This document shows positions 43,176-52,798 of a DNA stretch of 64,000 nucleotides, in pieces. This stretch comes from an uncultured Kordia sp. (GTDB taxonomy: Bacteria > Bacteroidota > Bacteroidia > Flavobacteriales > Flavobacteriaceae): assembly GCF_947489565.1 (NCBI RefSeq), contig NZ_CANLEA010000007.1:62001-126000 (forward strand). Direction: 5' to 3'. Position 1 is the first letter of the stretch; each line of letters starts with the position of its first letter. The translations under genes and the position numbers were made by a program. The notes under the pieces are model-generated. The model saw only the letters and a list, made by a program, of their open reading frames with translations, was not told the DNA's origin and ran no database searches.

Positions 43176-43869
43176 AAAATACACGATTATTCCAATATTG
43201 ATCAGCGCTTTTATAATGCTGAGTTCTTGTACAAATAAAAAAACCGATTGGGATTTATATGAATTGAAAGGAAAGGTAAAAACCTATAACGAAAACCATT
43301 ATAATCCTGTTGAAAAATCTGGCGAATGGCAAAAAGGAAAGCCTTTAGGGTACGGAAGTTCTAGCGTGAGTTTCACAAAAGAAGGCGATCATGAACGAAT
43401 AGATATTTTTGACAAAAACAACGATTTAAGCGCACATCAGATTTCTAAAAAAGAAAATGGTAAAATGGTTGAAGAATTAAAGTATGATGCAAAAGGAAAT
43501 TCGGAAGGCATAACAAAATATACGTATCTCTCAGAAACAGAACTTGAGTTTGTATCCTATGATCCAGATGGAAACGAAGTTGGAACGGGAAAACTTTTTT
43601 ATAAAGATGGTAAAATAATAAAACGCAATTTTAAAACATTATACAAGGGACGTGTAGAGTTTGAGGTTGAAATGAAATTTTTACGCGATGAAAATGGAAT
43701 GACTACAGCGATAGAAAAAAAATATCCAGATGGAGGAGTCGTGACTACAAAATTTGAGTATGTAGAATTTGACGAACATGACAATTGGACAAAAAGATTT
43801 AGTTATACTCCAGAAGACTCAGAAAGACCAGAAAAAATAGCTATTCGAACCTATGAATACTATAAATAA
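43165..43869 (+). CDS. tandem lipoprotein 4
   Basis: 234 residues from the ATG at 43165. Signal MKTKKYTIIPILISAFIMLS then SC. The end EFDEHDNWTKRFSYTPED...IAIRTYEYYK lacks the final Glu-Asn of the other copies. As the last copy it has no downstream overlap; a new promoter begins 25 bases later. It belongs to the same family as 13702-14655 and the broken gene at 5777-6738. Confidence 0.85.
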   Translation: MKTKKYTIIPILISAFIMLSSCTNKKTDWDLYELKGKVKTYNENHYNPVEKSGEWQKGKPLGYGSSSVSFTKEGDHERIDIFDKNNDLSAHQISKKENGKMVEELKYDAKGNSEGITKYTYLSETELEFVSYDPDGNEVGTGKLFYKDGKIIKRNFKTLYKGRVEFEVEMKFLRDENGMTTAIEKKYPDGGVVTTKFEYVEFDEHDNWTKRFSYTPEDSERPEKIAIRTYEYYK

Positions 43870-43894
43870 TAAAGTGTAATCAAAAGTAAAATAA

Positions 43895-43924
43895 TTGCTT
43901 ACGATATAAAATTTATTACATTTG
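43895..43924 (+). promoter_or_regulatory. Bacteroidota-type promoter
   Basis: TTG (43895-43897), 19-base spacer, then TACATTTG (43917-43924): a match to the TTTG-N19-TAnnTTTG housekeeping consensus. It lies 25 bases before the lipocalin-like gene's ATG. Confidence 0.75.
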
Positions 43925-43949
43925 ACTCAAATTAAAACCATTATACTAT

Positions 43950-44564
43950 ATGAAAAAAGCATCCCTATTACTGTTAATTTTTATTTCCCTCACAGCATTT
44001 ACTTGCGAAAATGAAGCATTAGATCCAGAAACGGAAGAAACAGCAAATGCTAACAATAATAATAATAACAATACAGATGATCCAACTTCCATTATTGGAA
44101 CTTGGCAGGCAGTTTCTTTTAGTGCAAACGCAGAAATAAGTGTAGATGTTGCAGGATTACCAACAACAATGATGCAATCGTCAGGATCTAACCTTAACTA
44201 TACGGTTACTTTTAATAGCGATAATACTTTTGCAACAGAAGGAAGCTATGACGTAACTTCTACTGTTTCAGTGGCAGATATTACACAAACGAATACAAGT
44301 TCTGTAACTGATGTTATGGGAGATGGAACCTACGAGATTACAAGTAACAACACAATGACCATAAGTGGAGCATTTTACGATTTACAAGTAGACGGTATTG
44401 ATACTGATGCATTAGCAACTTCTCCGCAAGAAGCACAATTTACAATCAGTGCTGACGGACAAACATTGACATTTCAACAAGATCCACAAACAATTACTTC
44501 TGTATCTCAAGGAATTGAAACAACATCCGTTGTTTCCAGTAACTCTGTATTTACAAGACAATAA
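43950..44564 (+). CDS. lipocalin-like lipoprotein, 204 aa
   Basis: Signal MKKASLLLLIFISLTAFTC (Cys19), then an Asn-rich linker (seven Asn in a row) and a beta-rich domain starting IIGTWQAVSFSANAEISVDV, with the G-T-W signature of lipocalin-like proteins. Further units YTVTFNSDNTFATEGSYDV and GDGTYEITSNNTMTISG fit the alternate strands. Secreted, probably outer-membrane anchored. Preceded by a clear promoter and followed by a strong terminator, so it is a single-gene unit. Confidence 0.82.
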   Translation: MKKASLLLLIFISLTAFTCENEALDPETEETANANNNNNNNTDDPTSIIGTWQAVSFSANAEISVDVAGLPTTMMQSSGSNLNYTVTFNSDNTFATEGSYDVTSTVSVADITQTNTSSVTDVMGDGTYEITSNNTMTISGAFYDLQVDGIDTDALATSPQEAQFTISADGQTLTFQQDPQTITSVSQGIETTSVVSSNSVFTRQ

Positions 44565-44583
44565 AACACACCATCATAACACA

Positions 44584-44617
44584 TAAAAAAACCACTCATA
44601 TCGAGTGGTTTTTTTGT
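44584..44617. terminator. terminator after the lipocalin-like gene
   Basis: AACCACTC and GAGTGGTT pair around ATATC and a run of seven or more T follows. The A-rich left flank makes it usable for the convergent gene at 44644 as well. Confidence 0.85.
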
Positions 44618-44643
44618 TGTCCATTTTTTGATTGTTGAATCTT

Positions 44644-45372
44644 CTAGTTCATAGAAATGCTTCCAGAACCTGCTACTTTAGTATCTTGTTTTGCTGGTTT
44701 TCCTTTATAAGTAATATCTCCAGAACCAGCTACACGTGCTTTTAAATAGTCAGTTGCATGTAATCGAATATCTCCAGAACCTGCCAAGCTTACTTTAGCA
44801 CTTTTTGCTTGTAATTTATATGCGTGAATGTCTCCAGAACCCGACAATGCTATTTCTGCATTATCTGCTGTTCCTCTAGCGGTCATATCTCCCGAACCAG
44901 AAACAGCCATTTTTAACTTTCCTGCGTTGATATCAATAATAACATCTCCCGAACCAGCCAATGCCATTTTAAAACTATCTGCTTGAATGGTGTCTTTAGT
45001 ATATACATCTCCCGAACCAGATAAAGAAACTCCGCTAATATCTTTAAACGGAACTGTAATAATTAATTGCTTTCCTCTACTTACACGTAAGTTGTATCCT
45101 TTTTTAGTTTTAATTTTTAACACATCTCCTTTCACTTCCGTAGTAATGTGTTCTAATAAATTAGATTCTCCTTTTAGTGTAATAGTTCCTTCGGTTCCAG
45201 CTACCAATTCTACGTCAAAAAAACCTGCAACGCTTACGGCGTCATAATCGGAAGTAGTTCTTGTAATAGTAGTTACATTCCCGTTTCCTTTAACTTTCTT
45301 TTTTCCCCATTGTGCGTGAGACACTGTAGTGGCTAATAATAATGTGATGATAAATATTGTTGCTTTTCTCAT
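44644..45372 (-). CDS. secreted head-GIN-domain (DUF2807-like) beta-solenoid protein
   Basis: 242 residues; signal peptide of about 20 residues (MRKATIFIITLLLATTVSHA). The body is a regular solenoid with GSGD[IVM] recurring about every 20 residues (SLSGSGDVYTKD, ALAGSGDVIID, AVSGSGDMTA, ALSGSGDIHAY, SLAGSGDIRLH, RVAGSGDITYK) and ending VAGSGSISMN. This matches the putative auto-transporter adhesin head GIN domain. Last gene of the ECF sigma operon at 44644-47748. Confidence 0.9.
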   Translation of the reverse strand: MRKATIFIITLLLATTVSHAQWGKKKVKGNGNVTTITRTTSDYDAVSVAGFFDVELVAGTEGTITLKGESNLLEHITTEVKGDVLKIKTKKGYNLRVSRGKQLIITVPFKDISGVSLSGSGDVYTKDTIQADSFKMALAGSGDVIIDINAGKLKMAVSGSGDMTARGTADNAEIALSGSGDIHAYKLQAKSAKVSLAGSGDIRLHATDYLKARVAGSGDITYKGKPAKQDTKVAGSGSISMN

Positions 45373-45419
45373 GATAATTGATTTTTTAGATTGATTTTTT
45401 TGTTTTATGATTTGATGAA

Positions 45420-46508
45420 TTATTGTTTTTTTATGAATCGAATACTTCCGTATTCTGCACTAATTAAAATTTTATTTCTGGTTGAACCGTTTCCGTGATA
45501 ACCTTCGTAATAGCTTTCATTAGATTCCACTCGTTTTTTATTCATGGTAAAACCATCTGCTCCTTTTAAACTTGCATTCTCTAAGTCTAACTGAAAGTCA
45601 AAGTAATACTGTGGTTGATATCCAATCTTAATTCCGGCAAGCTCTGAATCAATTCTGATATCTCCTGCATCATCTGTCATTTCAGCTATTTTAATAGAAC
45701 CGTAATCTGCTGATAAGTCCAAATTTCCAGTAATGATTCCTAAACGTAGTGACAAATAATCTCCACTTCCTTTTACATTATATGCTTGTCCAATTTGTAA
45801 TGTATTATAATCGCAACTGTATTCGATGTTGCTAACAACTTCAAAACTTGATTTTGTATGATCTGCATTTAATTCAATGTTTTCAGCTTCTTTTACGGAA
45901 AAAGAAGAGTAATCTGCATTAATACGTCCACCTTTCATATAGGCAATAGTGACATTATTTGTATGATCAAAATTCAAATAATTATCGTTTCCTAATAACT
46001 GACCTATTTCCATACGTCCATGATCGCAGTTTAACGAAACTTTATTTTCGGCACGATCCAAGAAAATTCCTCCATAATCATTTGAGACATTTAACTCATT
46101 TCCTTTCGGAAATTTGATCGTATAATTTACCGTTACATTTACTCTGTTACGCTTGTTCCATTTGCGCCATGACTTTGACTGATTTTTGTTAAAACTTGTC
46201 ATTGCACTTACCATGGAAGCTGTATTATTAAAATTTACATCAATTTGTTTCAAACGTTCAACTACTTTACTTTCAGAATCTCCATTGGATTTAATGACTA
46301 CTTCAATAGCTACTGTATTTTTATCCCAAGCTGTCATATGAATAGTTCCATAGCTATTTGAAATTTTTAAAAGAGCATCTGCATCTACATTAAATTCTTT
46401 ACTAATTGTTTTTTCTTTAGTATACTTTCCTTTATGCTTTGTATTGCCAAGCGTAATAAAAGGTACTAAAAAAGCAAGTATGGTTAGTTTATATAACAGT
46501 GTCTTCAT
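45420..46508 (-). CDS. exported beta-repeat protein (DUF4097-like)
   Basis: 362 residues from the ATG at 46508, which begins a signal peptide (MKTLLYKLTILAFLVPFITL); a TTG eight codons upstream is less likely. The start overlaps the anti-sigma-like gene by 20 bases. The mature part begins FNVDADALLKISNSYGTIHM and shows repeated short beta units with D-Y/H-G (NVSNDYGGIFLDRAENKVSL, LNADHTKSSFEVVSNIEYSC), a DUF4097/GIN-related fold. With the next gene it forms the envelope part of an ECF-controlled operon. Confidence 0.8.
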   Translation of the reverse strand: MKTLLYKLTILAFLVPFITLGNTKHKGKYTKEKTISKEFNVDADALLKISNSYGTIHMTAWDKNTVAIEVVIKSNGDSESKVVERLKQIDVNFNNTASMVSAMTSFNKNQSKSWRKWNKRNRVNVTVNYTIKFPKGNELNVSNDYGGIFLDRAENKVSLNCDHGRMEIGQLLGNDNYLNFDHTNNVTIAYMKGGRINADYSSFSVKEAENIELNADHTKSSFEVVSNIEYSCDYNTLQIGQAYNVKGSGDYLSLRLGIITGNLDLSADYGSIKIAEMTDDAGDIRIDSELAGIKIGYQPQYYFDFQLDLENASLKGADGFTMNKKRVESNESYYEGYHGNGSTRNKILISAEYGSIRFIKKQ

Positions 46509-47061
46509 TCTTGAATATTTTAATTTCTTCAATTTGTACTAATACATTCTCTAATAGCTGTATACGAAGTTGGAAATTTGCGACCATTGCTTGTAAAATA
46601 CGTTTATCTTCTCCATATGCAACAAGTTCATCTTTTAACTTGTCATATTCTGTTTCAAGACGTTTTAGTTGCTGCAAAGCATCTTGTACAATTTCTTTAG
46701 TGTCTTCATCTTCAGCAGCTTTTACTTTTTCGAGTTCTTTTTCAATCAAAGAAGCAAAATGGACTTGTGACTTTTCTACTTCTGGCGAAAATGTAACTTC
46801 TGGAGATTCTATAGTGGTAGTTCCAAAATTAGAACCGATAAAAATTCCCAAGCTCAATAAAATTACACAGGCTGCCGCAATTTGCTTCCACCAAGTAAAC
46901 AATATTTTCGGTTTGCTGATGTCAGCTGTTTCTTGAGATTCTTCCTGCTGTTGCTGTAATTTTCTCAAAAAACGGTGTTCGTGTCCCAATTCAGGTGTTT
47001 CGATATCGAAATCATCTTTCAATCGGTCAAATAAGTTTGTAATGTTGTCGTTCTCTTTCAC
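46489..47061 (-). CDS. anti-sigma-factor-like membrane protein
   Basis: 190 residues, GTG start at 47061. The N-terminal cytoplasmic part (ITNLFDRLKDDFDIETPELG) is the likely sigma-binding helix bundle. One membrane segment lies at about 63-80 (QIAAACVILLSLGIFIGSN). The periplasmic part is a long coiled-coil-like region (EKELEKVKAAEDEDTKEIVQ). It lies between the sigma factor and the envelope protein, overlapping the latter by 20 bases. No zinc-type HxxxCxxC motif is visible, so the assignment is by context. Confidence 0.75.
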   Translation of the reverse strand: MKENDNITNLFDRLKDDFDIETPELGHEHRFLRKLQQQQEESQETADISKPKILFTWWKQIAAACVILLSLGIFIGSNFGTTTIESPEVTFSPEVEKSQVHFASLIEKELEKVKAAEDEDTKEIVQDALQQLKRLETEYDKLKDELVAYGEDKRILQAMVANFQLRIQLLENVLVQIEEIKIFKNEDTVI

Positions 47062-47193
47062 ACGTTTAAATTTTTATTATCTGATAATAATTTTTTTATA
47101 AAATTGAGAACGTGTGCAACCGCTCCGCTCTCGCATTAAAAACTTTCAAAATTTCATTTTGCAAACTAATTTTTAAATTTATTAATGCTCGTT

Positions 47194-47748
47194 TCATACG
47201 TATACTTCCAATTTTCGTCTTAGACTTTCTTTTGCACGCGAAATCGTAGTTCTGCAATTTGCATAGCTAATATCTAGAATTGAGCAAATTTCTTCATAAT
47301 CAAACCCTTCAATTAAATGTAAGGTCAAAGAAACTCTGTAATTGTCCTTCAGTGTTTTTAAAGTTTGCAATACTTTTTGAGCCTGTAAGCTTGTAAACTC
47401 CTCATCCGAAGCAACTCCATCATTATCTTCGACCTTATGTAACAAAGTGTCGATAGGAACTTCTTCTTTTCGTTGTTGCTTTTTATACAGATAAATACTT
47501 TTATTCACTACGATTTTTTTTAACCATGCGCCAAAAGAAACTTGTTCGCTAAAAGTATCCAACTTCATAAAAGCATTCAAAAATGCTTCTTGCATGGCGT
47601 CTTCTGCTTCTGCGCTATTTTTTAAAATTCGAAATGCAGTATTATACATCGCTTTGTAATAGCGATTGTAAATCTCCATTTGCGCAGATTGATTTCCTTC
47701 TTTGCACAACGTAATGAGTTGTTCAGTATGTAACTTTTGGTGGCTCAA
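47194..47748 (-). CDS. ECF RNA polymerase sigma factor
   Basis: 184 residues, probable TTG start. Sigma-70 region 2 includes MYNTAFRILKNSAEAEDAMQ followed by EAFLNAF; the conserved AWLKKIVVN comes next. Region 4 is LIEGFDYEEICSILDISYAN followed by CRTTISRAKESL. It leads the operon with an anti-sigma-like gene, a DUF4097-like protein and a GIN-domain protein (all minus strand), which it probably regulates. Confidence 0.92.
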   Translation of the reverse strand: MSHQKLHTEQLITLCKEGNQSAQMEIYNRYYKAMYNTAFRILKNSAEAEDAMQEAFLNAFMKLDTFSEQVSFGAWLKKIVVNKSIYLYKKQQRKEEVPIDTLLHKVEDNDGVASDEEFTSLQAQKVLQTLKTLKDNYRVSLTLHLIEGFDYEEICSILDISYANCRTTISRAKESLRRKLEVYV

Positions 47749-47997
47749 AAAGTTTAGTTTATTGTAAAGATTAGTGAAAAATTAAATTGTTACACTTTTA
47801 TCTAAAATTATTTAATATTTCTTGATTTTTATCTATTTATCAAGGAAAGCTTGGCATAACAATTGTCTTTAAATGATCGTTGTGACCAATGAAATCAACG
47901 ACTTTAGTTGATTTATAAGCGGTTACACAGTAAAATAAAAATAAAAATAAAAAGATATCATCCTGTTTATATGACAGAATGACTTAGAACAATATAT

Positions 47998-50460
47998 ATG
48001 AGCGAGACAAAGTTTTTAAATATGGACAGTTTGTCATTTCAATCCATTGATGAAGATGCGGAATTGATTCCGTTGATGACGCCCGAAGATGAAGAAGAAA
48101 TCAATAGAGAAGAGTTACCACCTACATTGCCAATTTTACCGTTACGAAATACCGTATTATTTCCAGGAGTTGTAATTCCAATTACCGCTGGACGCGATAA
48201 ATCAATTCAATTGATCAAAGACGCTAATAATGGCGGAAAAGTAATTGGTGTCGTTTCTCAAAAAGATGAAACAGTAGAAAATCCTGCATTAGAAGATATC
48301 AATACTCTAGGAACTGTAGCGCGTATTTTGCGTGTCTTACAAATGCCAGATGGAAATACAACGATTATCATTCAAGGAAAAAAACGCTTTGAAGTAGATA
48401 CTTTATTGCGTGATACTCCATACATGGAAGCAACGGTGAAAGAAGTGCCAGAAACACGTCCGGAAAAAGATGATGAAGAGTTTACCGCGATTTTAGATTC
48501 GATCAAAGATTTGGCATTACAAATCATCAAAGAGAGTCCAAACATTCCGTCGGAAGCATCGTTTGCCATCAAAAACATTGAAAGTTCTTCGTTTTTAATC
48601 AACTTCATATCTTCAAATATGAATTTGACCGTAAAGGAGAAACAAGAATTATTGGCTGTGACCGATTTAAAACAACGTGCATTAGCAACGCTGAAAAGCA
48701 TGAACTTGGAAATGCAGAAGTTGGAGTTAAAGAATGATATTCAGTCAAAAGTACGCCACGATTTAGATCAGCAACAGCGTGAATATTTCTTGCATCAGCA
48801 AATGAAAACAATCCAAGAAGAATTAGGTGGAGGCGTTTCGTATGAAAAAGAAGTAGAAGAAATGCGCGCTCGTGCCAAAACGAAAAAGTGGGACGAAAAT
48901 ATAAAGAAGCATTTTGATAAAGAATTGTCAAAAATGCAACGCATGAATCCGCAAGTTGCCGAATACTCTATTCAGCGTAACTATTTGGAGTTGTTTTTAG
49001 ATTTACCTTGGAATGAATTCAGTAAAGATAAATTCAATCTGAAAAAAGCACAAACCATCTTAGATCGTGATCATTCAGGTTTGGAAGATGTAAAGAAGCG
49101 TATCATAGAATATTTGGCAGTACTAAAGCTACGTAACGATATGAAATCACCGATTTTATGTTTATATGGTCCTCCAGGAGTTGGAAAAACCTCTTTAGGA
49201 AAATCAATTGCAGAAGCTTTAGGACGAGAATATGTGCGTATTTCTTTAGGTGGATTGCGTGATGAAGCTGAAATTCGCGGACATCGTAAAACATATATTG
49301 GAGCCATGCCAGGACGAATTATTCAAAGTCTGAAAAAAGCAGGAACGTCAAATCCTGTATTCGTATTGGATGAAATAGATAAGCTTTCTAGCAGTCACAA
49401 TGGCGATCCGTCATCGGCAATGTTAGAAGTATTAGATCCAGAACAAAACACCGCTTTTTATGATAATTTCTTAGAAATGGGCTACGACTTGTCAAAAGTA
49501 ATGTTCATTGCAACGGCAAATAGTCTAAGTACCATTCAGCCTGCATTACGCGATCGTATGGAAATTATCAATGTCACAGGATATACGACAGAAGAAAAGG
49601 TAGAAATTGGTGGAAAACATTTGCTAGAAAAGCAATTGAAAGAACACGGACTTTCTGAAAAAGATTTAAAAATAGGGAAGAAGCAGCTTGAAAAAATAGT
49701 AGAAGGATATACGCGTGAAAGTGGTGTACGTGGATTGGAAAAGCAAATCGCTAAAATGGTGCGTTATGCGGCAAAATCTATTGCCATGGAAGATAAATAC
49801 GAGAAAAAAGTAACCAATGCTATCATAGAAGAAGTATTAGGTCCTGCACGTATGGAGCGCAATAAATATGAAAATAATGATGTGGCAGGAGTTGTTACAG
49901 GATTAGCTTGGACAAGTGTTGGAGGTGATATTTTATTTATAGAATCTACTTTATCAAAAGGAAAAGGAAACCTTTCCATCACAGGAAACTTAGGAAAAGT
50001 GATGAAAGAATCTGCGACGATTGCGATGGAATATATGAAGTCGAATGCAGACTTTTTAGGCGTAAAACCTGAAATATTTTCAAAATACAATGTGCACATT
50101 CACGTTCCAGAAGGTGGTACTCCAAAAGATGGACCAAGTGCGGGAATTACCATGTTGACATCTTTGGTTTCGTTATTCACACAGAAAAAAGTGAAAAAAG
50201 ATATTGCCATGACGGGAGAAATTACGTTGCGAGGAAAAGTGTTGCCTGTTGGTGGAATCAAAGAAAAAATATTAGCAGCGAAACGCGCAGGAATCAAAGA
50301 AATCATTTTGTGCGAACAAAACAGACGTGATATTTTAGAAATCAAAGCAGCTTATTTAAAAGGACTCACATTTCATTATGTAACCGAAATGAGCGATGTA
50401 ATTAAGCATGCAGTGACCAATGAAGCTGTAAAAAATGCAAAAACATTATCTGTAGATTAA
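47998..50460 (+). CDS. lon: ATP-dependent protease Lon (endopeptidase La)
   Basis: Hexameric cytoplasmic AAA+ protease that removes damaged and regulatory proteins. 820 residues: an N-terminal substrate domain ([20 protein letters not shown]), a coiled-coil region about 230-300, an AAA+ domain with Walker [10 protein letters not shown] (391-399) and Walker [10 protein letters not shown], and a protease domain with catalytic Ser714 (DGPSAGIT) and Lys757 (GGIKEK, 43 residues on). Length is typical. ATG directly at 47998 and a terminator at 50521 make it a single-gene unit. Confidence 0.98.
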   Translation: MSETKFLNMDSLSFQSIDEDAELIPLMTPEDEEEINREELPPTLPILPLRNTVLFPGVVIPITAGRDKSIQLIKDANNGGKVIGVVSQKDETVENPALEDINTLGTVARILRVLQMPDGNTTIIIQGKKRFEVDTLLRDTPYMEATVKEVPETRPEKDDEEFTAILDSIKDLALQIIKESPNIPSEASFAIKNIESSSFLINFISSNMNLTVKEKQELLAVTDLKQRALATLKSMNLEMQKLELKNDIQSKVRHDLDQQQREYFLHQQMKTIQEELGGGVSYEKEVEEMRARAKTKKWDENIKKHFDKELSKMQRMNPQVAEYSIQRNYLELFLDLPWNEFSKDKFNLKKAQTILDRDHSGLEDVKKRIIEYLAVLKLRNDMKSPILCLYGPPGVGKTSLGKSIAEALGREYVRISLGGLRDEAEIRGHRKTYIGAMPGRIIQSLKKAGTSNPVFVLDEIDKLSSSHNGDPSSAMLEVLDPEQNTAFYDNFLEMGYDLSKVMFIATANSLSTIQPALRDRMEIINVTGYTTEEKVEIGGKHLLEKQLKEHGLSEKDLKIGKKQLEKIVEGYTRESGVRGLEKQIAKMVRYAAKSIAMEDKYEKKVTNAIIEEVLGPARMERNKYENNDVAGVVTGLAWTSVGGDILFIESTLSKGKGNLSITGNLGKVMKESATIAMEYMKSNADFLGVKPEIFSKYNVHIHVPEGGTPKDGPSAGITMLTSLVSLFTQKKVKKDIAMTGEITLRGKVLPVGGIKEKILAAKRAGIKEIILCEQNRRDILEIKAAYLKGLTFHYVTEMSDVIKHAVTNEAVKNAKTLSVD

Positions 50461-50944
50461 CAAAATTGACAATGACTTGAAGTTGTACACAATTTTAAAT
50501 TCAATGTTACCATCATATAAAAAGACTTGGAGTTACTACATAACGCTGAGTCTTTTTTGCATCATACAAATTTGATAGTAACTAAAAAAGAACAGCTGCC
50601 CAATGTGTTAAACTAAACGAAACGAAACATTTTTGTTATTGAGCAACTGTTACATAATTAAACATCTCCGAGTTCTTACATGTTTTGCATGTCGTTGATT
50701 CAGAAATTCTTTTGAAGAACGGTTGTTTTATGTTGTAAAACAAAGACATGAGGTGCGGTTTTATAAAATATCAATAAAAATAAAGTGCTTTAAAAGCCAT
50801 ATTAGTAAAGGATTGCCAATAAAAAGTGTAGTTTTGCCGCAGAAAAAAATCAATTAACAGAAATATCTGAATTTTTTTAAAAAGCGTATAAAATATTTAT
50901 AATATCTAAACGTTTTGAATAAAGATTTTAGTTACTTTGTACAC
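50461..50944. other. intergenic stretch between lon and porQ
   Basis: Contains the lon terminator (50521-50558). The rest (about 385 bases) is AT-rich with no credible gene. A TTACTTTG element near 50932 ends just before the porQ start and may be its -7 region. Confidence 0.55.
50521..50558 (+). terminator. terminator downstream of lon
   Basis: AAAGACT and AGTCTTT arms around about 21 bases, followed by a T-run (TTTTTTG). Confidence 0.6.
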
Positions 50945-51964
50945 ATGCAGAAAAAGATCCTCTTTTCCTTTTTTTTGTTTATAACTACGCTGGCCTCCGC
51001 TCAAATAGGAGGTAGATACACGTACCAGTTTTTAAACTTAATTTCTTCTCCAAGGCAAGCAGCTCTTGGAGGAAAAGTAATTACGAATTACGATAAAGAT
51101 GTAAATCAGGCATTGTTTAATCCTGCAACTATTAACTATACAATGGATAATCAGTTGTCAGTAAATTATGTCAATTATCTAGGAGATGTAAATTACGGTT
51201 CAGCTGCCTATGCGTATACTTGGGACAGAAGAGTACAAACGTTTCATGCAGGAGTTACCTATGTATCATACGGTCAATTTGATGGATATGATGAAGAAGG
51301 AAATGCTACAGGAAGCTTTACAGGAAATGAAGTTGCGTTGTCAATGGGATATGCATACAATATTCCTTGGACAGATATTCATATTGGTGCCAGTGCAAAA
51401 TTTATCAACTCTAAATTAGAACAATACAATTCTTTTGGTGGTGCGGTAGATTTAGGAATTATGTATATAAATGAAGAACTAGAATTCAATGTTGCGTTAG
51501 TAGCTAGAAACTTAGGACTTCAATTTACAACTTATGCAGGTGTGCAAGAACAATTGCCTTTTGAATTAATTTTAGGATTATCGCAAAAGCTTGAACACGT
51601 TCCTATTCGTTGGCATGTTACCTTTGAAAACTTACAAGAATGGAATATTGCGTTTGCCAATCCAAATAGAGCAGAACAATCGATTGAAGGTGGCGTAACG
51701 GAAGAAAAAGTGACATTCTTTAAAAACTTAATTCGACGAACCATTGTAGGAATGGAATTGTTCCCAGACAAAGGATTTAATATTCGATTAGGATACAACT
51801 TCCGTAGAGGAGAAGAATTAAAAATTATAGATCAACGTAATTTCTCTGGAATTACGGCTGGATTTGGACTTCGAATCAATAAACTAAAATTCGATTATAC
51901 CTACGCACGTTACGCTATTGCGGCAAACACAAGTATGTTTGGTGTTACAATTAATTTGCAATAA
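50945..51964 (+). CDS. porQ: type IX secretion system protein PorQ
   Basis: 339 residues from the ATG at 50945, which begins the signal MQKKILFSFFLFITTLASAQ; a start ten codons earlier is less likely. The mature protein is an outer-membrane beta-barrel of the PorV/PorQ/FadL-like type: GGRYTYQFLNLISSPRQAAL with the AALGG motif, ALFNPATINY (NPA motif) and a C-terminal strand ending FGVTINLQ. PorQ is part of the outer-membrane module that attaches cargo proteins in the type IX system. It is followed by cmk, a common pairing. Confidence 0.9.
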   Translation: MQKKILFSFFLFITTLASAQIGGRYTYQFLNLISSPRQAALGGKVITNYDKDVNQALFNPATINYTMDNQLSVNYVNYLGDVNYGSAAYAYTWDRRVQTFHAGVTYVSYGQFDGYDEEGNATGSFTGNEVALSMGYAYNIPWTDIHIGASAKFINSKLEQYNSFGGAVDLGIMYINEELEFNVALVARNLGLQFTTYAGVQEQLPFELILGLSQKLEHVPIRWHVTFENLQEWNIAFANPNRAEQSIEGGVTEEKVTFFKNLIRRTIVGMELFPDKGFNIRLGYNFRRGEELKIIDQRNFSGITAGFGLRINKLKFDYTYARYAIAANTSMFGVTINLQ

Positions 51965-51997
51965 AACGACGCGTTACCACCAAAAAAGAATGCGATC

Positions 51998-52687
51998 ATG
52001 AAAAAAATTATCATTGCCATTGATGGTTTCTCATCTACAGGAAAAAGCACGATTGCTAAACAACTTGCCAAAGAATTAGAATATATATATGTAGACACAG
52101 GCGCTATGTATCGCGCGGTAACTTTGTACGCACTTCGCAACGAATATATCAATCCAGACAATTTTTCTATCAATGCTTTGGTCGAAGACTTAGATAGCAT
52201 TCACTTACACTTTGTATATAATGATGCAGTAGGCTTCGCCGAAATGTACTTGAATGGAGAAAATGTAGAAAAAGAAATCAGAACCTTAAGAGTTTCTGAC
52301 TTTGTGAGTAAAGTCGCTGCAGTTCCTGAAGTACGGTATCAATTGGTAAAGCAACAACAAAAAATGGGGCAAGACAGTGGCATTGTAATGGATGGAAGAG
52401 ATATTGGGACTGTTGTATTTCCTGAAGCAGAATTAAAACTTTTCATGACGGCTTCTCCAGAAAAAAGAGCGATCCGTCGTTACAAAGAACTCATTGAAAA
52501 AGGCGACGATGTTAATTATGAAGACGTATTGCGAAATGTGCAAAACAGAGATTATATAGATTCGCATCGAGAAGATTCACCTTTACGACAAGCGGAAGGC
52601 GCCATTGCTATTGATAATAGTGACATGGGACTGAAAGAACAATTTGAACGCATTCTCAATTTAGTCAAGCGAACCATAAACGCTTAA
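51998..52687 (+). CDS. cmk: cytidylate kinase
   Basis: Phosphorylates CMP and dCMP with ATP. 229 residues with the P-loop GFSSTGKST (about 9-17), the CMP-binding YVDTGAMYRAVTLYAL, and the later DGRDIGTVVFPEAELKLFMT, all diagnostic. AIRRYKELIEKG carries the lid Arg residues; the long helical insert is normal for this family. The start lies 33 bases after porQ and the two may share a transcript. Confidence 0.97.
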   Translation: MKKIIIAIDGFSSTGKSTIAKQLAKELEYIYVDTGAMYRAVTLYALRNEYINPDNFSINALVEDLDSIHLHFVYNDAVGFAEMYLNGENVEKEIRTLRVSDFVSKVAAVPEVRYQLVKQQQKMGQDSGIVMDGRDIGTVVFPEAELKLFMTASPEKRAIRRYKELIEKGDDVNYEDVLRNVQNRDYIDSHREDSPLRQAEGAIAIDNSDMGLKEQFERILNLVKRTINA

Positions 52688-52798
52688 AAAGTGTTTTAAG
52701 TCTGATAAAATACTGCTCATACAGAGTATTTTAGGAAAATAAAAATTATTGTTCTATCTTCAAATCGAAAAAGAAAATCGATTAAGTTACCAAACTGT

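Noticed and set aside
46499-46936. Plus-strand frame of 145 codons across the anti-sigma-like gene
   Set aside because: Antisense shadow, very Ser-rich, opposite to an operon gene.
50600-50900. Possible structured RNA between lon and porQ
   Set aside because: AT-rich with only weak pairing by eye; no match to a riboswitch or known RNA that I recognise.
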